From Luzula sylvatica (taxonomy: Eukaryota; Streptophyta; Magnoliopsida; Poales; Juncaceae), in contig OX326960.1 of assembly GCA_946800325.1 (NCBI GenBank), forward strand, positions 20,850,393-20,914,392: a stretch of 64,000 bases of DNA, in the 5' to 3' direction. The notes below the pieces were generated by a model, which saw only the letters and a program-made list of their open reading frames with translations, was not told where the DNA came from and did no database searches. Made by a program: the position numbers and the translations under genes. Shown here one piece after another: positions 35,996 to 47,380 of the stretch (position 1 is the stretch's first letter; the number at the start of each line of letters is the position of its first letter).

Positions 35996-38116
35996 GTGTT
36001 CCTTTAATTAAGAACTAGGAAAAAGACTCGCGCTACCCGACGAGCATGTAAATTATGTTTTTCATTGTAATACAAATTACACATTTGTAACGATAATATT
36101 AATAATATCATCTTAAAATAAAAGTATATTTGAATTCATTTATCTATGATTATTCATATGTTTTATAATTATTTTACATTATGATAACAAAAAATCTTAT
36201 TTTTTTAATCAAATAATAATACTTATATTAGTGTCATTAAATAATAATATATGAGAATAAGATATAATACAATTTTACAAAAAAACATAACAACAAATAT
36301 TATATCATTATTCACAATATTTCCTGCAATATATAATATTAAAATAATGAATCATACACCATATATAGTAACACATTATTAATTATATACTAGTAATAAT
36401 TTTTTATTGATTCAAAATTAAATGGAAAATATAAAATAATATAAAACTTAATAGTGGAAGTAATTTAATACATAATATCAAAATTTAATTTATAATAAAC
36501 ATAATACAAATTATTTTATATCATATGATTTATTTATTTTACATTTTATAAAATAACAATACAATTTGATATGTGTTTATAAGTTTAAGAAATTATTTAG
36601 ATGGATAAACTATTCTTTTAATTTAAAAAGTTTTGTTTTCTTAAGAACACAAATATAATCTACTTAGTATTATATGAGATTCTTATTGTTATAATTTTTA
36701 CAAAAATAAATAATAATACTTGAAAATTCAATTATGCAAATAAAATTCTTAAAAATATATTATGTAAATATGTATTTTTACAGTGTTTTTTTTTACATAA
36801 TATCTTTACAATCAAATTATGAAAAACGATATGTAAAACAATACTAATATGGATGTCAAAATAAAGAGAAAATTAAAATGAATACATTTGATGAATTTAT
36901 AAAATTAAATTTCTAAAAGTAATACTAATATATGTTGTATGTTTTATAATATTACATATTAAATTATTATTATTTCATATATAAATTTTTATATTTCATT
37001 GCATTCACATTTCATCGTGTAATCTTATGTGAAATATTAAACAATTAATTAGTTGGTCTAATGTGATTCTAACAAATAATAATAGACAACATCATTAATA
37101 TATGATGATGTGGCTTTCTAAGAATGCTTAAAACATGGTGTAAAATAATTAAACATAAATGACTACACAAAAATATGATCTTCAAAAAATCTAACAAAAA
37201 ATAAATGATTGAGATTAAACAACATCACTACATCTAATAGTTCAAATTAATAATTAAAAATAATCATACGAAATGCATGTCTTAAATTATCAAATATAAT
37301 ATTAATGTATATGATGAATCTACATCACACAATGTAATGGTTGATAATCATGATAAACATCATGATATGGATTCATGAGGAGACTCAAAAATAAGTGCAA
37401 AATAAGGAGGTGCGTAAATTATTCACCCATGTTTTTTAAACATTTTGTTGAATTTGTAGTAATTTGATGGATGTTTTGAATTTGTTGTAAATTGCTCCTT
37501 TAATGTGAATTGATACATATCAATGACAATAATTAGATTCTGAGATTTCATTTCGGAATATATTGCAACAAATTATCTGTCGGCAACAAGCATAAAAGTT
37601 AATTTTTGGGTTGTTCATGTATGAGTTTAATTTTGTTTGTAATGCAATCCAAAATTAATCGTGCAGTACTATTCTCAGATCCGAAAATAGATCCGAAAAG
37701 ACGCACACTTAATTTCATAATATGGCTTCTTTCACAAACTCACGCAATGAAAACTAATTGCGCAATACTATTCTTTTCTCCTGCCAAACAAAGGCAAACA
37801 CAATTGTTAGTATGTTTACTTTGACAATTTTTTAAAGAAAATGGAACAAAATAAAATTACACAACTATTTGGTTTGCTTTCGCGATTTTGCAAATGATGT
37901 ATTAAAAAATAGACAATTTTTGAGCAACACGATCATGTTGTTATGAATATAATAATATGAATGTCAAACAATAAATTTTGTGAAGATAGAGACATTAATT
38001 ATATGATATTTAATATATTTGATATTGTATTATTTTTTTGTATTGTAGCATTTTATATGGCAACATATTTCTTGACCTAAACTCACCCTCTAATATACAA
38101 AGAAGGTAGTGTATAT
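35996..38116. other. AT-rich intergenic DNA
   Basis: No gene fragment recognised. A possible degenerate Helitron-type 5' end (actcgcgctacccgacgag, about 36,030) is too weak to call. A stretch near 36,290-36,380 resembles 52,990-53,070, suggesting wider relationship between the two duplicated regions. Confidence 0.5.
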
Positions 38117-39665
38117 TGTATTTTTTCATCTCATTCAATAAAAAACATTGTCTCCCCAATTCTTTTTCTTTTTGTTCTTTATTTTATAACACATGCAATA
38201 TTTTTGCTGGTCCAATTTGTGTTTGTAGATTTTTTTGTGGGATTACTTAAAAAGGACAAATAAATGGCTCTTTTGAAGATAAAGTTAGATTAATTCATGG
38301 TCGTGAAATATATTCAAATTGGATTGTTTTTAAAGTTGATATATCTAAACAAGTCTAAATGTCTACATAAACCACCTTGAGGTAAAAAAAATTTACTAAA
38401 CATAAGTAAGTGCATCATATAAGATATTACTCACTTGGATCAAAATGTGTCAATCCTCTCCAACTACGAATACTCCTATCACGTCAAGTTTCACGATAGA
38501 CGAGATGCGCGGACTCTTCGACGCATTTCAAATTTGAATGCACGAGAAAAACATCCGGATGCACAATGAAGACATTGCGCACAACAAAAGATTGTCGTAT
38601 AATTTTATTTTACATAATAGTAAAAAAAATCAAATCTTTAATCCATTGTATAAAAAAAATATAGTAAAAAAATATAAATAATAACAGATATTGTATCCAT
38701 AGTATAACAAAAAAATTATTCATAGTATATCAAAATGTATAAAATAATATAAAATAATATATAAGAGAAGGTGAAAGAGACCTGATTGTGAGCAGTGGCA
38801 TATGACTAATCTGGACGAGAAGAATGGATCGAACAATAGGCAGAGGCAACTCCGAAATACATTAATGGATCGGACAGTGCGTAGGGGCAACTTTGGAATG
38901 CATTTCTCCATAGTGCAAAATCATTCCTCATTAATTTTATGTCGATAATTGGTTCATGGCCGTTGTGATATATCTCATATCGATTGAGAAAATTGGTCGT
39001 CCGATATATGGACCAATATAGATCGGTTTAAACTTGGGTCCTAATTTTTTTTAATTTTATTAATTTGGGCCGGCCTATTATTTTGTGTTATTTTGAATGA
39101 TTCGGTATGTTGGGATTTTTAGTTGTATTTTAAAATGTAAATTAATAATTATTGTGAATTTTGAATTAATTTTGGACATTTAGTATAAATAAATGTTATA
39201 AAAAATTATTTAATATATCATATATTTAATATTAGAAAATAAATAATCGATACGATACGATACAGGTACGGCGATATGACAATTTAAAAAAAATCTCGAA
39301 TACAAATACAGCTATATAAAAAGTACTTTAATATATTTATCTTATATATATAATAATAATAATAATTTGAAGTCAAATATCATGACAATAAATAAAATCG
39401 ATCAAACGATACAAGTATAATAAAAATATCCTAAGTAATCTAGAACTAATTTAGAAGTATACTAAAAATATTCTATATAATTTATTTAAAAATATTATGG
39501 ATCAAATTCAAAATATATAATGGACCGAAGTATTCATAAATAGAATATTCCAATCATATCCCCCATGTATCTCATCCGTATTATGTCGTATCATTAAGTA
39601 TCATGTCGTATCCTGATTCGATATATCGATCAAATCACTCATCCGTCCCTCCCCGAATAAAAGAG
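38117..39665. repeat. Segmental duplication, copy 1
   Basis: About 1.5 kb that recurs in the same orientation at 54,173-55,745, with its last 75 bp at 63,925-64,000. Copies agree over long blocks (from catctcattcaataaaaaac through cgaataaaagaga) with scattered substitutions. Copy 1 has about 127 bp extra near 38,781-38,910 and lacks the SINE found in copy 2. Its right third contains gatacg-family sequence (39,245-39,610). It has no coding potential. Confidence 0.9.
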
Positions 39666-40480
39666 AGTCTAAAGGAAACGGGAGGGTCACCTTAGAAGCA
39701 TACCAAAATTCGACTAGGACGGATTGAAGTAAAGTGAGTTAACACTTTTACCTGAAGCATATACGCAACACACGTTTTGAGTTCTTTTCTCATTGAGCCA
39801 AACTGAGAGAACTGTCCTTCTGTGTCATATGATCCAGTCTATTATAAGAATAATTGTCAATTTCAGATTTTCCCTGACTAAGTAAAAAAGAAACACGTGA
39901 GATTATTACGTGGCAGGAGTTTAGTATGGGATATCCAATAAGACCAAGCCACATCATAAGATTGCTGACGTGTTTGTTCGTTGTGGGTTCCATTCAGATC
40001 CAATTTTCTCAACTGCTCCCCTCATAAAACCTCCTTTATAATTAAAACTTCTTAAGAACATACTGTAATAGGGATAATTTAAATCTAAATTTTGGCTTCT
40101 TTCATAGTTCATACGATATCCTCATTTTTTCTGTTATATTTATAATTGTATTATACATTGTGTAAAAAAAAAAAAAAAAAAAAAAAATTACGAAAGACCA
40201 ACAAATTATTCAAGAGAGAATAACAAAATTATAAAAATTTATAAACAACCAGACAAATAATTATATTTTTCATAATAATTTCGACGTCCAAAAAAAATAT
40301 GGAATTAGTTTTTTCCTCCTCCGATTTCATTACTAATTCCACTTGCCAAACGGCCCCAGAAATATGTTGGGATGATTGAAATAACTACATTATTCAAGCA
40401 AATAAGAAAAAACAACAGCAGACTAAACAAAAGAGCATTAAAAGAACACACAAACACACATGCATAATCGGATTCATCGA
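39666..40480. other. Intergenic; 3' flank of the EH-kinase gene
   Basis: No gene seen. It contains a run of 20+ A at about 40,167. The part next to 40,480 is presumably the 3' UTR of the minus-strand gene. No U-box-encoding sequence was found here. Confidence 0.55.
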
Positions 40481-43366
40481 TTAATTTGCTCCAGAAGCAG
40501 AACGGTGGATCGATTTGATCTCAACCAATACCTCATTTGCCAAATCAGGCCGTTTCTTCCTCTTAGGATCACTGCATCGAAGTCCTAACTGTGCCAACTT
40601 CTTGGCCACGTCAAGGGGCCACTTAGCCGAAGCATCCAACACCTTATCCCATCTCATCTTCTGAAATATAGGCCCCACATTAGCAATAGTTCTCTTCTTC
40701 GAATTCTCCTCCACCGAGTTCCTCAATCCCATTGGGCCTTTCCCTGTGATCAGTTGTAGCAGCACGATACCAAATGCATAAACGTCAGATTGAGGTGTCA
40801 GCAACCCGGTGCGAATGTACTCTTGATCCATGTACCAAAACGTGCCCCTCGGCTGCCCCGTCCAATGGTGGGGCGTTACGGTGCTGCTGGTCATGTTCAG
40901 ATTGCGACTTATGCCAAAATCGCCGAGTTTACATACATAATTGGAGTCGAGAAGAATATTGGCAGGTTTAAGATCTCCGTGAGCAATGCCGTGTGGCTTG
41001 GTACTGTGAAGGAAGATGAGAGCTGAGCAGATGTTCAACGCTATTTGGATCCTTGTTTCCCAAGTGAGGGAGTTTTTAAGATCTTCTTTGGAGAGGTGAT
41101 CCTCAAGGCTTCCATTTGGTACATACTCGTAAACAAGCGTCCAAGTCTCATAACATGCTCCTACGAGTGTCACGAGGTTGGGATGCCTCATCCTTTTAAG
41201 AATTTCAACCTAAAAAAAATACACAAAAGCGATATTTTTGTTTTTTTAACAACGTTGTCGCGACTACTTAAACGAAATAGACAAAGAAAAAAAAAAACAT
41301 TAACCTCTTGATTGAACTCAGACTCGCCCTGCCCGCGACCGCTTTCCTTGTTTAATCTCTTTATAGCAACCAATTTGTCGTGCAGGACCGTCTTATATAC
41401 AGAACCATATCCGCCTTCTCCAATCTTATGCTCCTTATCGAAGTTATTGGTTGCCTCGATAAGCTCCTCAATAGTGAATTCCGTGAAGTTAACCACATTA
41501 TAATTGCTTGAAGCTTGATCCTCTACCCACTGGCGGAACTTCACGAATTCTTCTACTATGTTACTTTGTTTAGATTTGAGTTCTTTGTTTTGATCTTTCT
41601 CTTTCTTGAGCAGCCTTTCAAGTTGTCGGAGCTCAATATTCTTTTTTGCCAGTTCTTCTTCAAACCTATTTCTTTCTGCTAGGAATAATCCTTCTGCTTG
41701 GAGCTGCAGAAACACAATAAACCTCAATACTTCTTTTTCAAATCACCCAATATTAAAACAAAAATTATATTTGTCCCCTTTACATTCCCTCACAATCATT
41801 GATGTGTTGTCAATTAATTTAATGCTCAATTCAAATTAATACATGATAAACAATACAATTATGCAAATTAATACATGATATTAATTATGTGGCAAAATCG
41901 TATTAATTAGATGGTAAACAACATTTATTATGTGGTAAATCAAATTATTAAAAAAATAATTTGGTTTATTTAATTATTTATTATATTTGATTTTACACAT
42001 GACAAGTCATATTTATATTAATAAATTTTTGTTATTTTATTTTTAATGTTATATTTTTGTTTATTTTTAATGATATTTTTATTCATGTGTATCCGTTTAA
42101 CGCATGTTAAACGATGCATTAATACGGTCAAATAACTTCTTTTCCAAATTTATAAATTAAAATTTGATTATTTATATTATAAATTGTGGTAAACAAACTT
42201 GTTTAAAATATTAAATAAATTAATGATGTGTGAAACGGTGGATCTTTTTACCTTCTTTTTCTATATATGATAAAAAAATTAATTACATGATTTACCACCA
42301 TCATTAATGCAGACACCAACACATCAATCAATCTAAATTTTTTTAAGGGGGACATGCATCACCACTCATATTAAAAACACCCTGCAAGTTAAGAAACAAC
42401 ATCAAATTAATAGAATAATTGTGTTATTTCTGAACTTGCTGTTTTGTTGAGTGGTTTCAATTTTCAAAGGAGGTGGATAAGGATAATGTTCATTCAAATT
42501 TCGAAAGAGACCATATAAGTTGGCTAATTATAAAAAATATTGTTTTAAGTAAAGAGTTTAGAGTAGTTTGGATTTCATACTTTCGCCGATAACTCAGTTT
42601 CGGCCTTTTGACGTTGTTGTGACTCATTGTACTGTACATTTTGAAGTTCTCTGAAGTCACTCTCCTTTTTCTCTAATTCAGCTCCTAGTTCTCTCCTGTG
42701 CCCCGCGAGCACGTGCTCAACAACGACCTGCATTGAAGAACAATTAACACGATATTTCTCATACTTATGAACTCGAAATGTGTGTATGTGTGATAGAAAA
42801 CCATGTTTATGTTCGGGGCGGGGATTTCGTTAGCAGCTGGCCCGAACAAGGCTCCCTTGACTATCTCAGGGGTCAATTGGCGACCAGCTTGTGCAACCAT
42901 AACGAGTTTTAAACAATTATCGAACTCGACTCGATCGACAAATCCTTTTCCGGTTTCATCCACATATGACCATATCTGTAATTAAAAAGAAAATTATGTA
43001 CATATCTTCAGAAACTCCACACAGATATAAATAATAAGATAAATATCTGGTGATTATATAGTAATTAACTTTTCGTTTATCCATGTAGCTGAGTTTCCCA
43101 ATTCCAATATTAACCCTCGATTATAATTTCGCAAGTCATTATCAATTTTTATCACATAATTCACATGCAACCTAAACCCTAAACAAGAAAGAAAATACTT
43201 GAAAAACAAATTCAAATCGGATCCGAACCTGAGCAATATCGGCCCGGCCTAATTTGGATCCTTGAAGGAACATGAAAGCCTCATTGCGCCTGATCTTGCC
43301 GTATTGGTTCATATCAGCAATCCTAAAGTATGTATCATACTGGCCCGAGTTTGCTTCTGTCGCCAT
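40481..43366 (-). CDS. EH domain - coiled coil - protein kinase fusion
   Basis: Five exons, all joined in phase 0: 43229-43366, 42802-42975, 42581-42727, 41305-41703, 40481-41209. They total 1,587 nt, 528 aa, with GT-AG introns. Residues 1-104 form an EH domain that aligns with residues 1-104 of the neighbouring EH/Pan1 protein. Exon 1 is 138 bp in both genes and the IWSY..D and GRQLTPEIVK blocks are shared. Its first EF-hand loop, DMNQYGKIRRNE, has Tyr where Asp normally sits. Residues 105-220 are charged coiled coil. Residues about 240-528 are a kinase with G-loop GEGGYG (248-253), VAIK lysine (268), HGDLKPAN (363-370, non-RD type), DFG (383) and a DVYAFGIVLLQLITGK block. The kinase resembles plant U-box kinases (RLCK IX), but no USP-like domain or U-box is present. 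The start was chosen by match to EH/Pan1; the frame is open upstream to 43,582. Expression is unproven. Confidence 0.85.
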
Positions 43367-43539
43367 GAAATTATAACTCCACTTCGAAAATGAACAAGGT
43401 TCCAAAATCCATCCTCTAAAAAATAAGAGAAAATGGTGGCCGGTCCATTTTCCATCACCTACTCTCGCAGGATAAAAAAGTGAGTAGTGATGTACATCCC
43501 CTTGTACTCTCCTCCCACATCCTTGATGACTAGGATATA

Positions 43540-43755
43540 ATTTAACACCTTCAAAATTAACACACAAAAATTGAATGTTCAATCATAAATTAAGATAATT
43601 AAATCATATTTTTAATTTAATTATCTTAATGTAAGATTTAATACCTTCAAAATTAACATACAAAAATATGATTTAACATCTTAATTTATGATTTAATTAT
43701 CTTAATTTATGATTGAACATACAATTTTTGTGTGTTAATTTTGAAGGTGTTAAAT
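43540..43755. repeat. Inverted repeat with 68-bp arms (hairpin)
   Basis: The left arm 43,540-43,607 and right arm 43,688-43,755 are reverse complements at 67 of 68 positions, with an 80-bp AT-rich loop containing a third partial copy. It lies about 175 bp upstream of the EH-kinase start codon, in its presumptive promoter or leader. The arms are AT-rich. No known MITE terminus was recognised. Confidence 0.9.
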
Positions 43756-44268
43756 TGATTGCCAACACATCAATGATTGTGGGGGAATGTAAAGGGGACA
43801 AATATAATTTTTTTTTTAATATTGGGTGATTTGAAAAAGAAGTATTGATGTTTATTGTTGATGTGAGGCAAATAAGGCACAAAATTAATGTTTAAATTGG
43901 GGGTTTTAGCCCTTGTGAAGAACAATTCTATATACTTTATTAATCATATTTGAGATAACATGAATATTTCTTCACTAAGTGTGTTTTACTGCTTAATCAC
44001 AGGAATTAGAATGAATTTCTGGGAATTTGGAGAGTGTAGTTGTCTCCAACACGTCAAGAGGAGTAAAAACGATATATTACATCGATACATTCGGTACATG
44101 AATGAGACGGGAGGCAAACAATTATCATGATGAAAACTTACACAAAAGTTTACACGAAAACCACTCAACCCTTAGCCCTTATCCTGCCCACCTACCTTTG
44201 GTGGGAATTACTTCCTTACCCCCAATCCTCTCCACCAACTCGTGGCCAATAAGAAGACTCCATGAGTG

Positions 44269-44277
44269 CTATAAATA
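44269..44277 (+). promoter_or_regulatory. TATA box of solo LTR 1
   Basis: ctataaata, with ccaat about 22 bp upstream and a CT-rich segment downstream. It could drive plus-strand transcription toward the inverted kinase fragment at 45,553. Confidence 0.6.
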
Positions 44278-44335
44278 TGACCACAAGGGCCACGAGTTAG
44301 GGACGTTCTTTTCACACTCTTTACGCCCATTCTCC

Positions 44336-44338
<3 letters not shown>

Positions 44339-44392
<54 letters not shown>
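44339..44392. repeat. TC microsatellite inside solo LTR 1
   Basis: About 26 uninterrupted TC units, located where the LTR transcript leader would begin. Confidence 0.95.
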
Positions 44393-44394
<2 letters not shown>

Positions 44395-45040
44395 TTAAGC
44401 AAGTCCAAGAACTTTCAAGAACACATAAGAATTGCAACTACGAACGATAATTTTCTAAGATCGATCACCGAATAGAAGCTTACTTCATTCGGTGAATCGG
44501 TTTACACTTCGACGAAGATCGAGTTGCGAGGATTGAGGTGGAGCTTTCTTCATCCGAATCCACGCAAGCAAGGAGTCGAGCATTCGCTATTCCACTCGGG
44601 AGCTTTCTTCCAATTGGACTTCTTGCAATCTCGAGTTCACTCAACCGGTACGGAGCTTTCTTCGATTGGCGAGTGGATCGGTACGAAAGGAAACGTTGTG
44701 TGAGGCGACTAGCTTTCTAGCATCTCAAGCAACGGAGAAGGCATCCAAGACGAGACTCGAAGCTTTCTTCATCTCTCTAGGTGTTTTCTTTCCTTTCTTG
44801 TAATTCTTGTAGTTTAAATTCGAAATTTGGTTTGTGTAAAGAATTCTCGGTTTAATGAATCTTTAGTTTCTTGTTTACTTGAATCGAATCTTTGTTCTAA
44901 AACTTGCTCTTTTACTTAAGTTTTTGCTCTCAATTTCTGCCTTAAAACTCAGTTTAATCTTACTTAATTCAATCTCAAAACAAACCTTTAATTCAAGTCT
45001 CAAATCAAAACTCAAACCAGAATTCCAGAAAAACTTCCGT

Positions 45041-45375
45041 TATAACGGAACTTGAACTGCGTTACAACGGACTCAACGGTTTGTACCTGACTTTCAGTCT
45101 GTTGGTACTCCGTTGTAACGCAACTTAACTCCGTTGTAACGGACTCACCAGGATTTCCACTTTAATAGTTCAATACTAGTGCGTTGTAACGGAAATTGAG
45201 GTCCGTTGTAACGGATTAACCAATCCGTTGCAACGCAACCACTGTTCGTTATAACGGACTAGTTTAGTGCGTTATAACGGAGTTTCATCCGTTGTAACGG
45301 ACGTTCATCTCACACTAGCGCCAGAAAATTCACTCAAGTGCGTTGTAACGGAACTTACTTCCGTTGTAACGGACT
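45041..45375. repeat. Array of 12 imperfect palindromes CCGTT-N2-AACGG in solo LTR 1
   Basis: Twelve copies such as tccgttgtaacggac, tgcgttataacggag and tccgttgcaacgcaac, spaced irregularly by about 15-50 bp. Each carries CNGTTR/YAACGG half-sites on both strands, which matches the consensus bound by plant R2R3 and three-repeat MYB proteins (the MSA core is AACGG). Function is inferred. Confidence 0.85.
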
Positions 45376-45719
45376 ATCTTCTGTGAATTTTCTTCGTTAT
45401 TTCTCATCCATTTTGATCCAAATTTTGACGCAATTGCTCCCCGTGGAACGAATCTATACATTTGCCACTGTACAAACTTAGATTACAAATTTTGTTGATT
45501 GTTCGGGGTTTTTAACACAATGATATTTTACACGACAAAAACCCGCCCATCAATTGTGGTTGCGTAGCTCCAAGCAGAAGGATTATTCCAAGTAGAAAGA
45601 ACTAGGTTTGAAGAAGAACAGGTACAAAAGAATAATGAAATTCGAGAACTTGAAAGACTACTCAAGATAGAGCACGATCAAAACCAAGAACTCAAATCTA
45701 TACAAAAGAACATGGTAGC

Positions 45720-46095
45720 CACTACTACAAAAAGTCTCATTAGCTTCGAAAATTCTTGCAACTAAATATATTTAGTCTCTGTATGTTGGTTATTAGGAAC
45801 ACATTTTGTTTTGTCCCAAAACAGTTATATTTCTTGGGACAAAATTTTTGTTTTGGCACTACAGTTGTCACAAAAGAAGATTAAGATTTTAAGTCCGTAT
45901 ATTTTGTGACAAACAATAGTCTCAAAATATGTTACTTATAAAATGAAAAATAATTGGGACGAAAGTTGGACGTTGATTGTTGTAAATTATATGGAATGCC
46001 TTGCATGATATATATATGGTCATACATTAATTTTATACTATTATAATTAATTTAGACGAGTCTTAATTCAATTCAACAAAAAATAGTTTAGGGAC
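45720..46095 (+). mobile_element. CACTA-like transposon left end (fragment)
   Basis: CACTACTACAAAAAG at 45,720-45,734 matches the CACTA/En-Spm terminal inverted repeat. Subterminal repeats of the tgggacaaaa type follow (about 45,815-45,845 and 45,955), also continuing past solo LTR 2 near 47,390-47,450. The right terminus was not found. Confidence 0.6.
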
Positions 46096-46100
46096 CGGCG

Positions 46101-47375
46101 TGTTGGTTCAAATTTCCTGATAGTTTGATTATTTTAAAACACTGTCATTACTAACGTATGCATCCAGAAAAGTGCAGGATAACATAGGTACGATACGAAG
46201 ATGAAGGAGGGCTTGTGAAGTCTCAAGATGAACAAGACAAGAAGAACACAAGGAAGGCAATTGGAATACTTCAAGAATCAATATGCTGAAGCCTTCCGTG
46301 AGTGGGATGCGCCACAAATAAATCATAGGTAGAAACCTAGTAGATCTCAAGTAAAATCATGTTCAAAATAACAAAGAGTTCAGTCAAGCATGAAGTGCGT
46401 TCTGAACGAACTCAAAGTCCGTTCCGAACGGACTTGCCACATATCAAAATATTATCTCTTGATAAGAACCAGAACTTTCACAGGATTGTGTGCGTTCGAA
46501 CGAACAAACATGTACGTTCGAACGTACATATAGAATTCGTTCATCCACCATTTAAGTGCGTTGAATGGACAATCCCTTCTGTGAACACAAAATGCAATGT
46601 ATAATTGAGTCCGTTATGAACGGACTTTGTCCATTCGAACGGACCCACAAATATACTTGCACGTTATTTTGAAACGGCTAGTACCAACTGCAAATGCGTT
46701 CAGAACGAACATTGTGCGTTCGAACGCACTGGCAGTTTTCTGAAGGATTTCTATAGAGAGTATAAATAGAATCCTTCTAGGGCTTCTCTCTCCCACTTCT
46801 ACATTTTCAAACTTTAAAAAACCAAAAGAGAGAAAACCTAAGCTTTGATTATCCATATCCATTGATAGCTTGAGAAACCCTCTTTAGATCATTCACCTAC
46901 TTTCCAAATCATCCACTAATCGTATCCCACTCACGTGACCGATCACGTTGTAGCTCGATTAGTGAAAAATTGTAATAGGCTAGTGCAACAAAGTGTAAAG
47001 AGCCTAAGCTATAGATCGATAGAAAGCGTGTAAATCGATCTAGGCGACACCTTGTAATCGAGTGAGTTGGAATTCAATCGAAAGCCAAAAAGAGGCACAA
47101 GGCATTCCCGGAGACGTAGGTACTCGTAAACAAATATCTTGTGTTAATTGAGTCGGTCAATTAAGCGAGTAAAGGGTGAGTTAAAGCTACATAGCAACCA
47201 CCTACCGAACTTCGTAAACAAATATCTTGTGTTCAAGAGTTAGTACGGTATCATCTTTATCATCTTTATCATCTAAATTATTATTATTTCCGCAACGTAA
47301 ATTAGGGTATCATCTAAAGTAAGTGTACATTAGATTACCATATTTATCCCCCCTCTAGGTTAGAATTAACCAACA
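46101..47375 (+). mobile_element. Solo LTR 2 (1,275 bp)
   Basis: Starts TGTTGGTT and ends AACCAACA, flanked by the 5-bp duplication cggcg (46,096-46,100 and 47,376-47,380). A TATA box (tataaata, 46,761-46,768) and the 3' features acaaatatcttgtgtt and cccccctctagg resemble Copia-type LTRs. No internal region remains. It is inserted inside CACTA-like sequence. Confidence 0.9.
46378..46735. repeat. Array of palindromes (CGTTCGAACG type) in solo LTR 2
   Basis: About eight copies upstream of the TATA box, e.g. gtccgttccgaacggac, tacgttcgaacgtac, gtccgttatgaacggac and tgcgttcgaacgcac. They resemble the array in solo LTR 1 in layout and outer half-sites (GTCCGTT..AACGGAC), although the LTRs are otherwise unrelated. 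Confidence 0.85.
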
Positions 47376-47380
47376 CGGCG

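Larger units (their letters stand above)
43859..45552 (+). mobile_element. Solo LTR 1 (1,694 bp)
   Basis: Starts TGATG and ends CATCA, flanked by the 5-bp duplication attgt (43,854-43,858 and 45,553-45,557). Internal promoter-like signals are ccaat (about 44,246) and ctataaata (44,269-44,277), then a CT-rich stretch where transcription would start. There are no internal domains and no second LTR, so it is a recombination product. It carries a long CT microsatellite and an array of 12 palindromes. Family unknown. Confidence 0.85.
43735..45719 (+). pseudogene. Inverted partial copy of kinase intron 3 / exon 4, split by a solo LTR
   Basis: Two plus-strand blocks reproduce minus-strand sequence of the EH-kinase gene. 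Block 43,735-43,858 matches the 3' part of intron 3 (about 41,706-41,825). Block 45,553-45,719 matches the splice acceptor and the first 54 or so codons of exon 4 (LQAEGLFQVERTRFEEE..., compare LQAEGLFLAERNRFEEE). Removing the LTR at 43,859-45,552 restores the intron end tttattgt-ggttgcgtag next to the exon. The acceptor AG is kept. The coil reading frame is open until a CACTA-like terminus cuts it at 45,720. No kinase domain remains. Confidence 0.85.

Noticed and set aside
36010..36060. Possible Helitron 5' end (actcgcgctacccgacgag)
   Set aside because: Only a loose match to the Helitron 5' motif, no clear TC terminus and no partner 3' end nearby.
40300..40480. U-box remnant downstream of the kinase
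   Set aside because: Read in all minus-strand frames; no U-box motif (no CPI/L..DP..GHTYE-like block) is present.
43367..43582. In-frame extension upstream of the EH-kinase start (to an ATG at 43,582)
   Set aside because: The extension has no similarity to EH proteins, crosses the hairpin arm, and the ATG at 43,366 matches the EH/Pan1 start position.
44102..44408. Frames on both strands with Ser-Leu or Glu-Arg repeats
   Set aside because: Translation of the TC microsatellite inside solo LTR 1.
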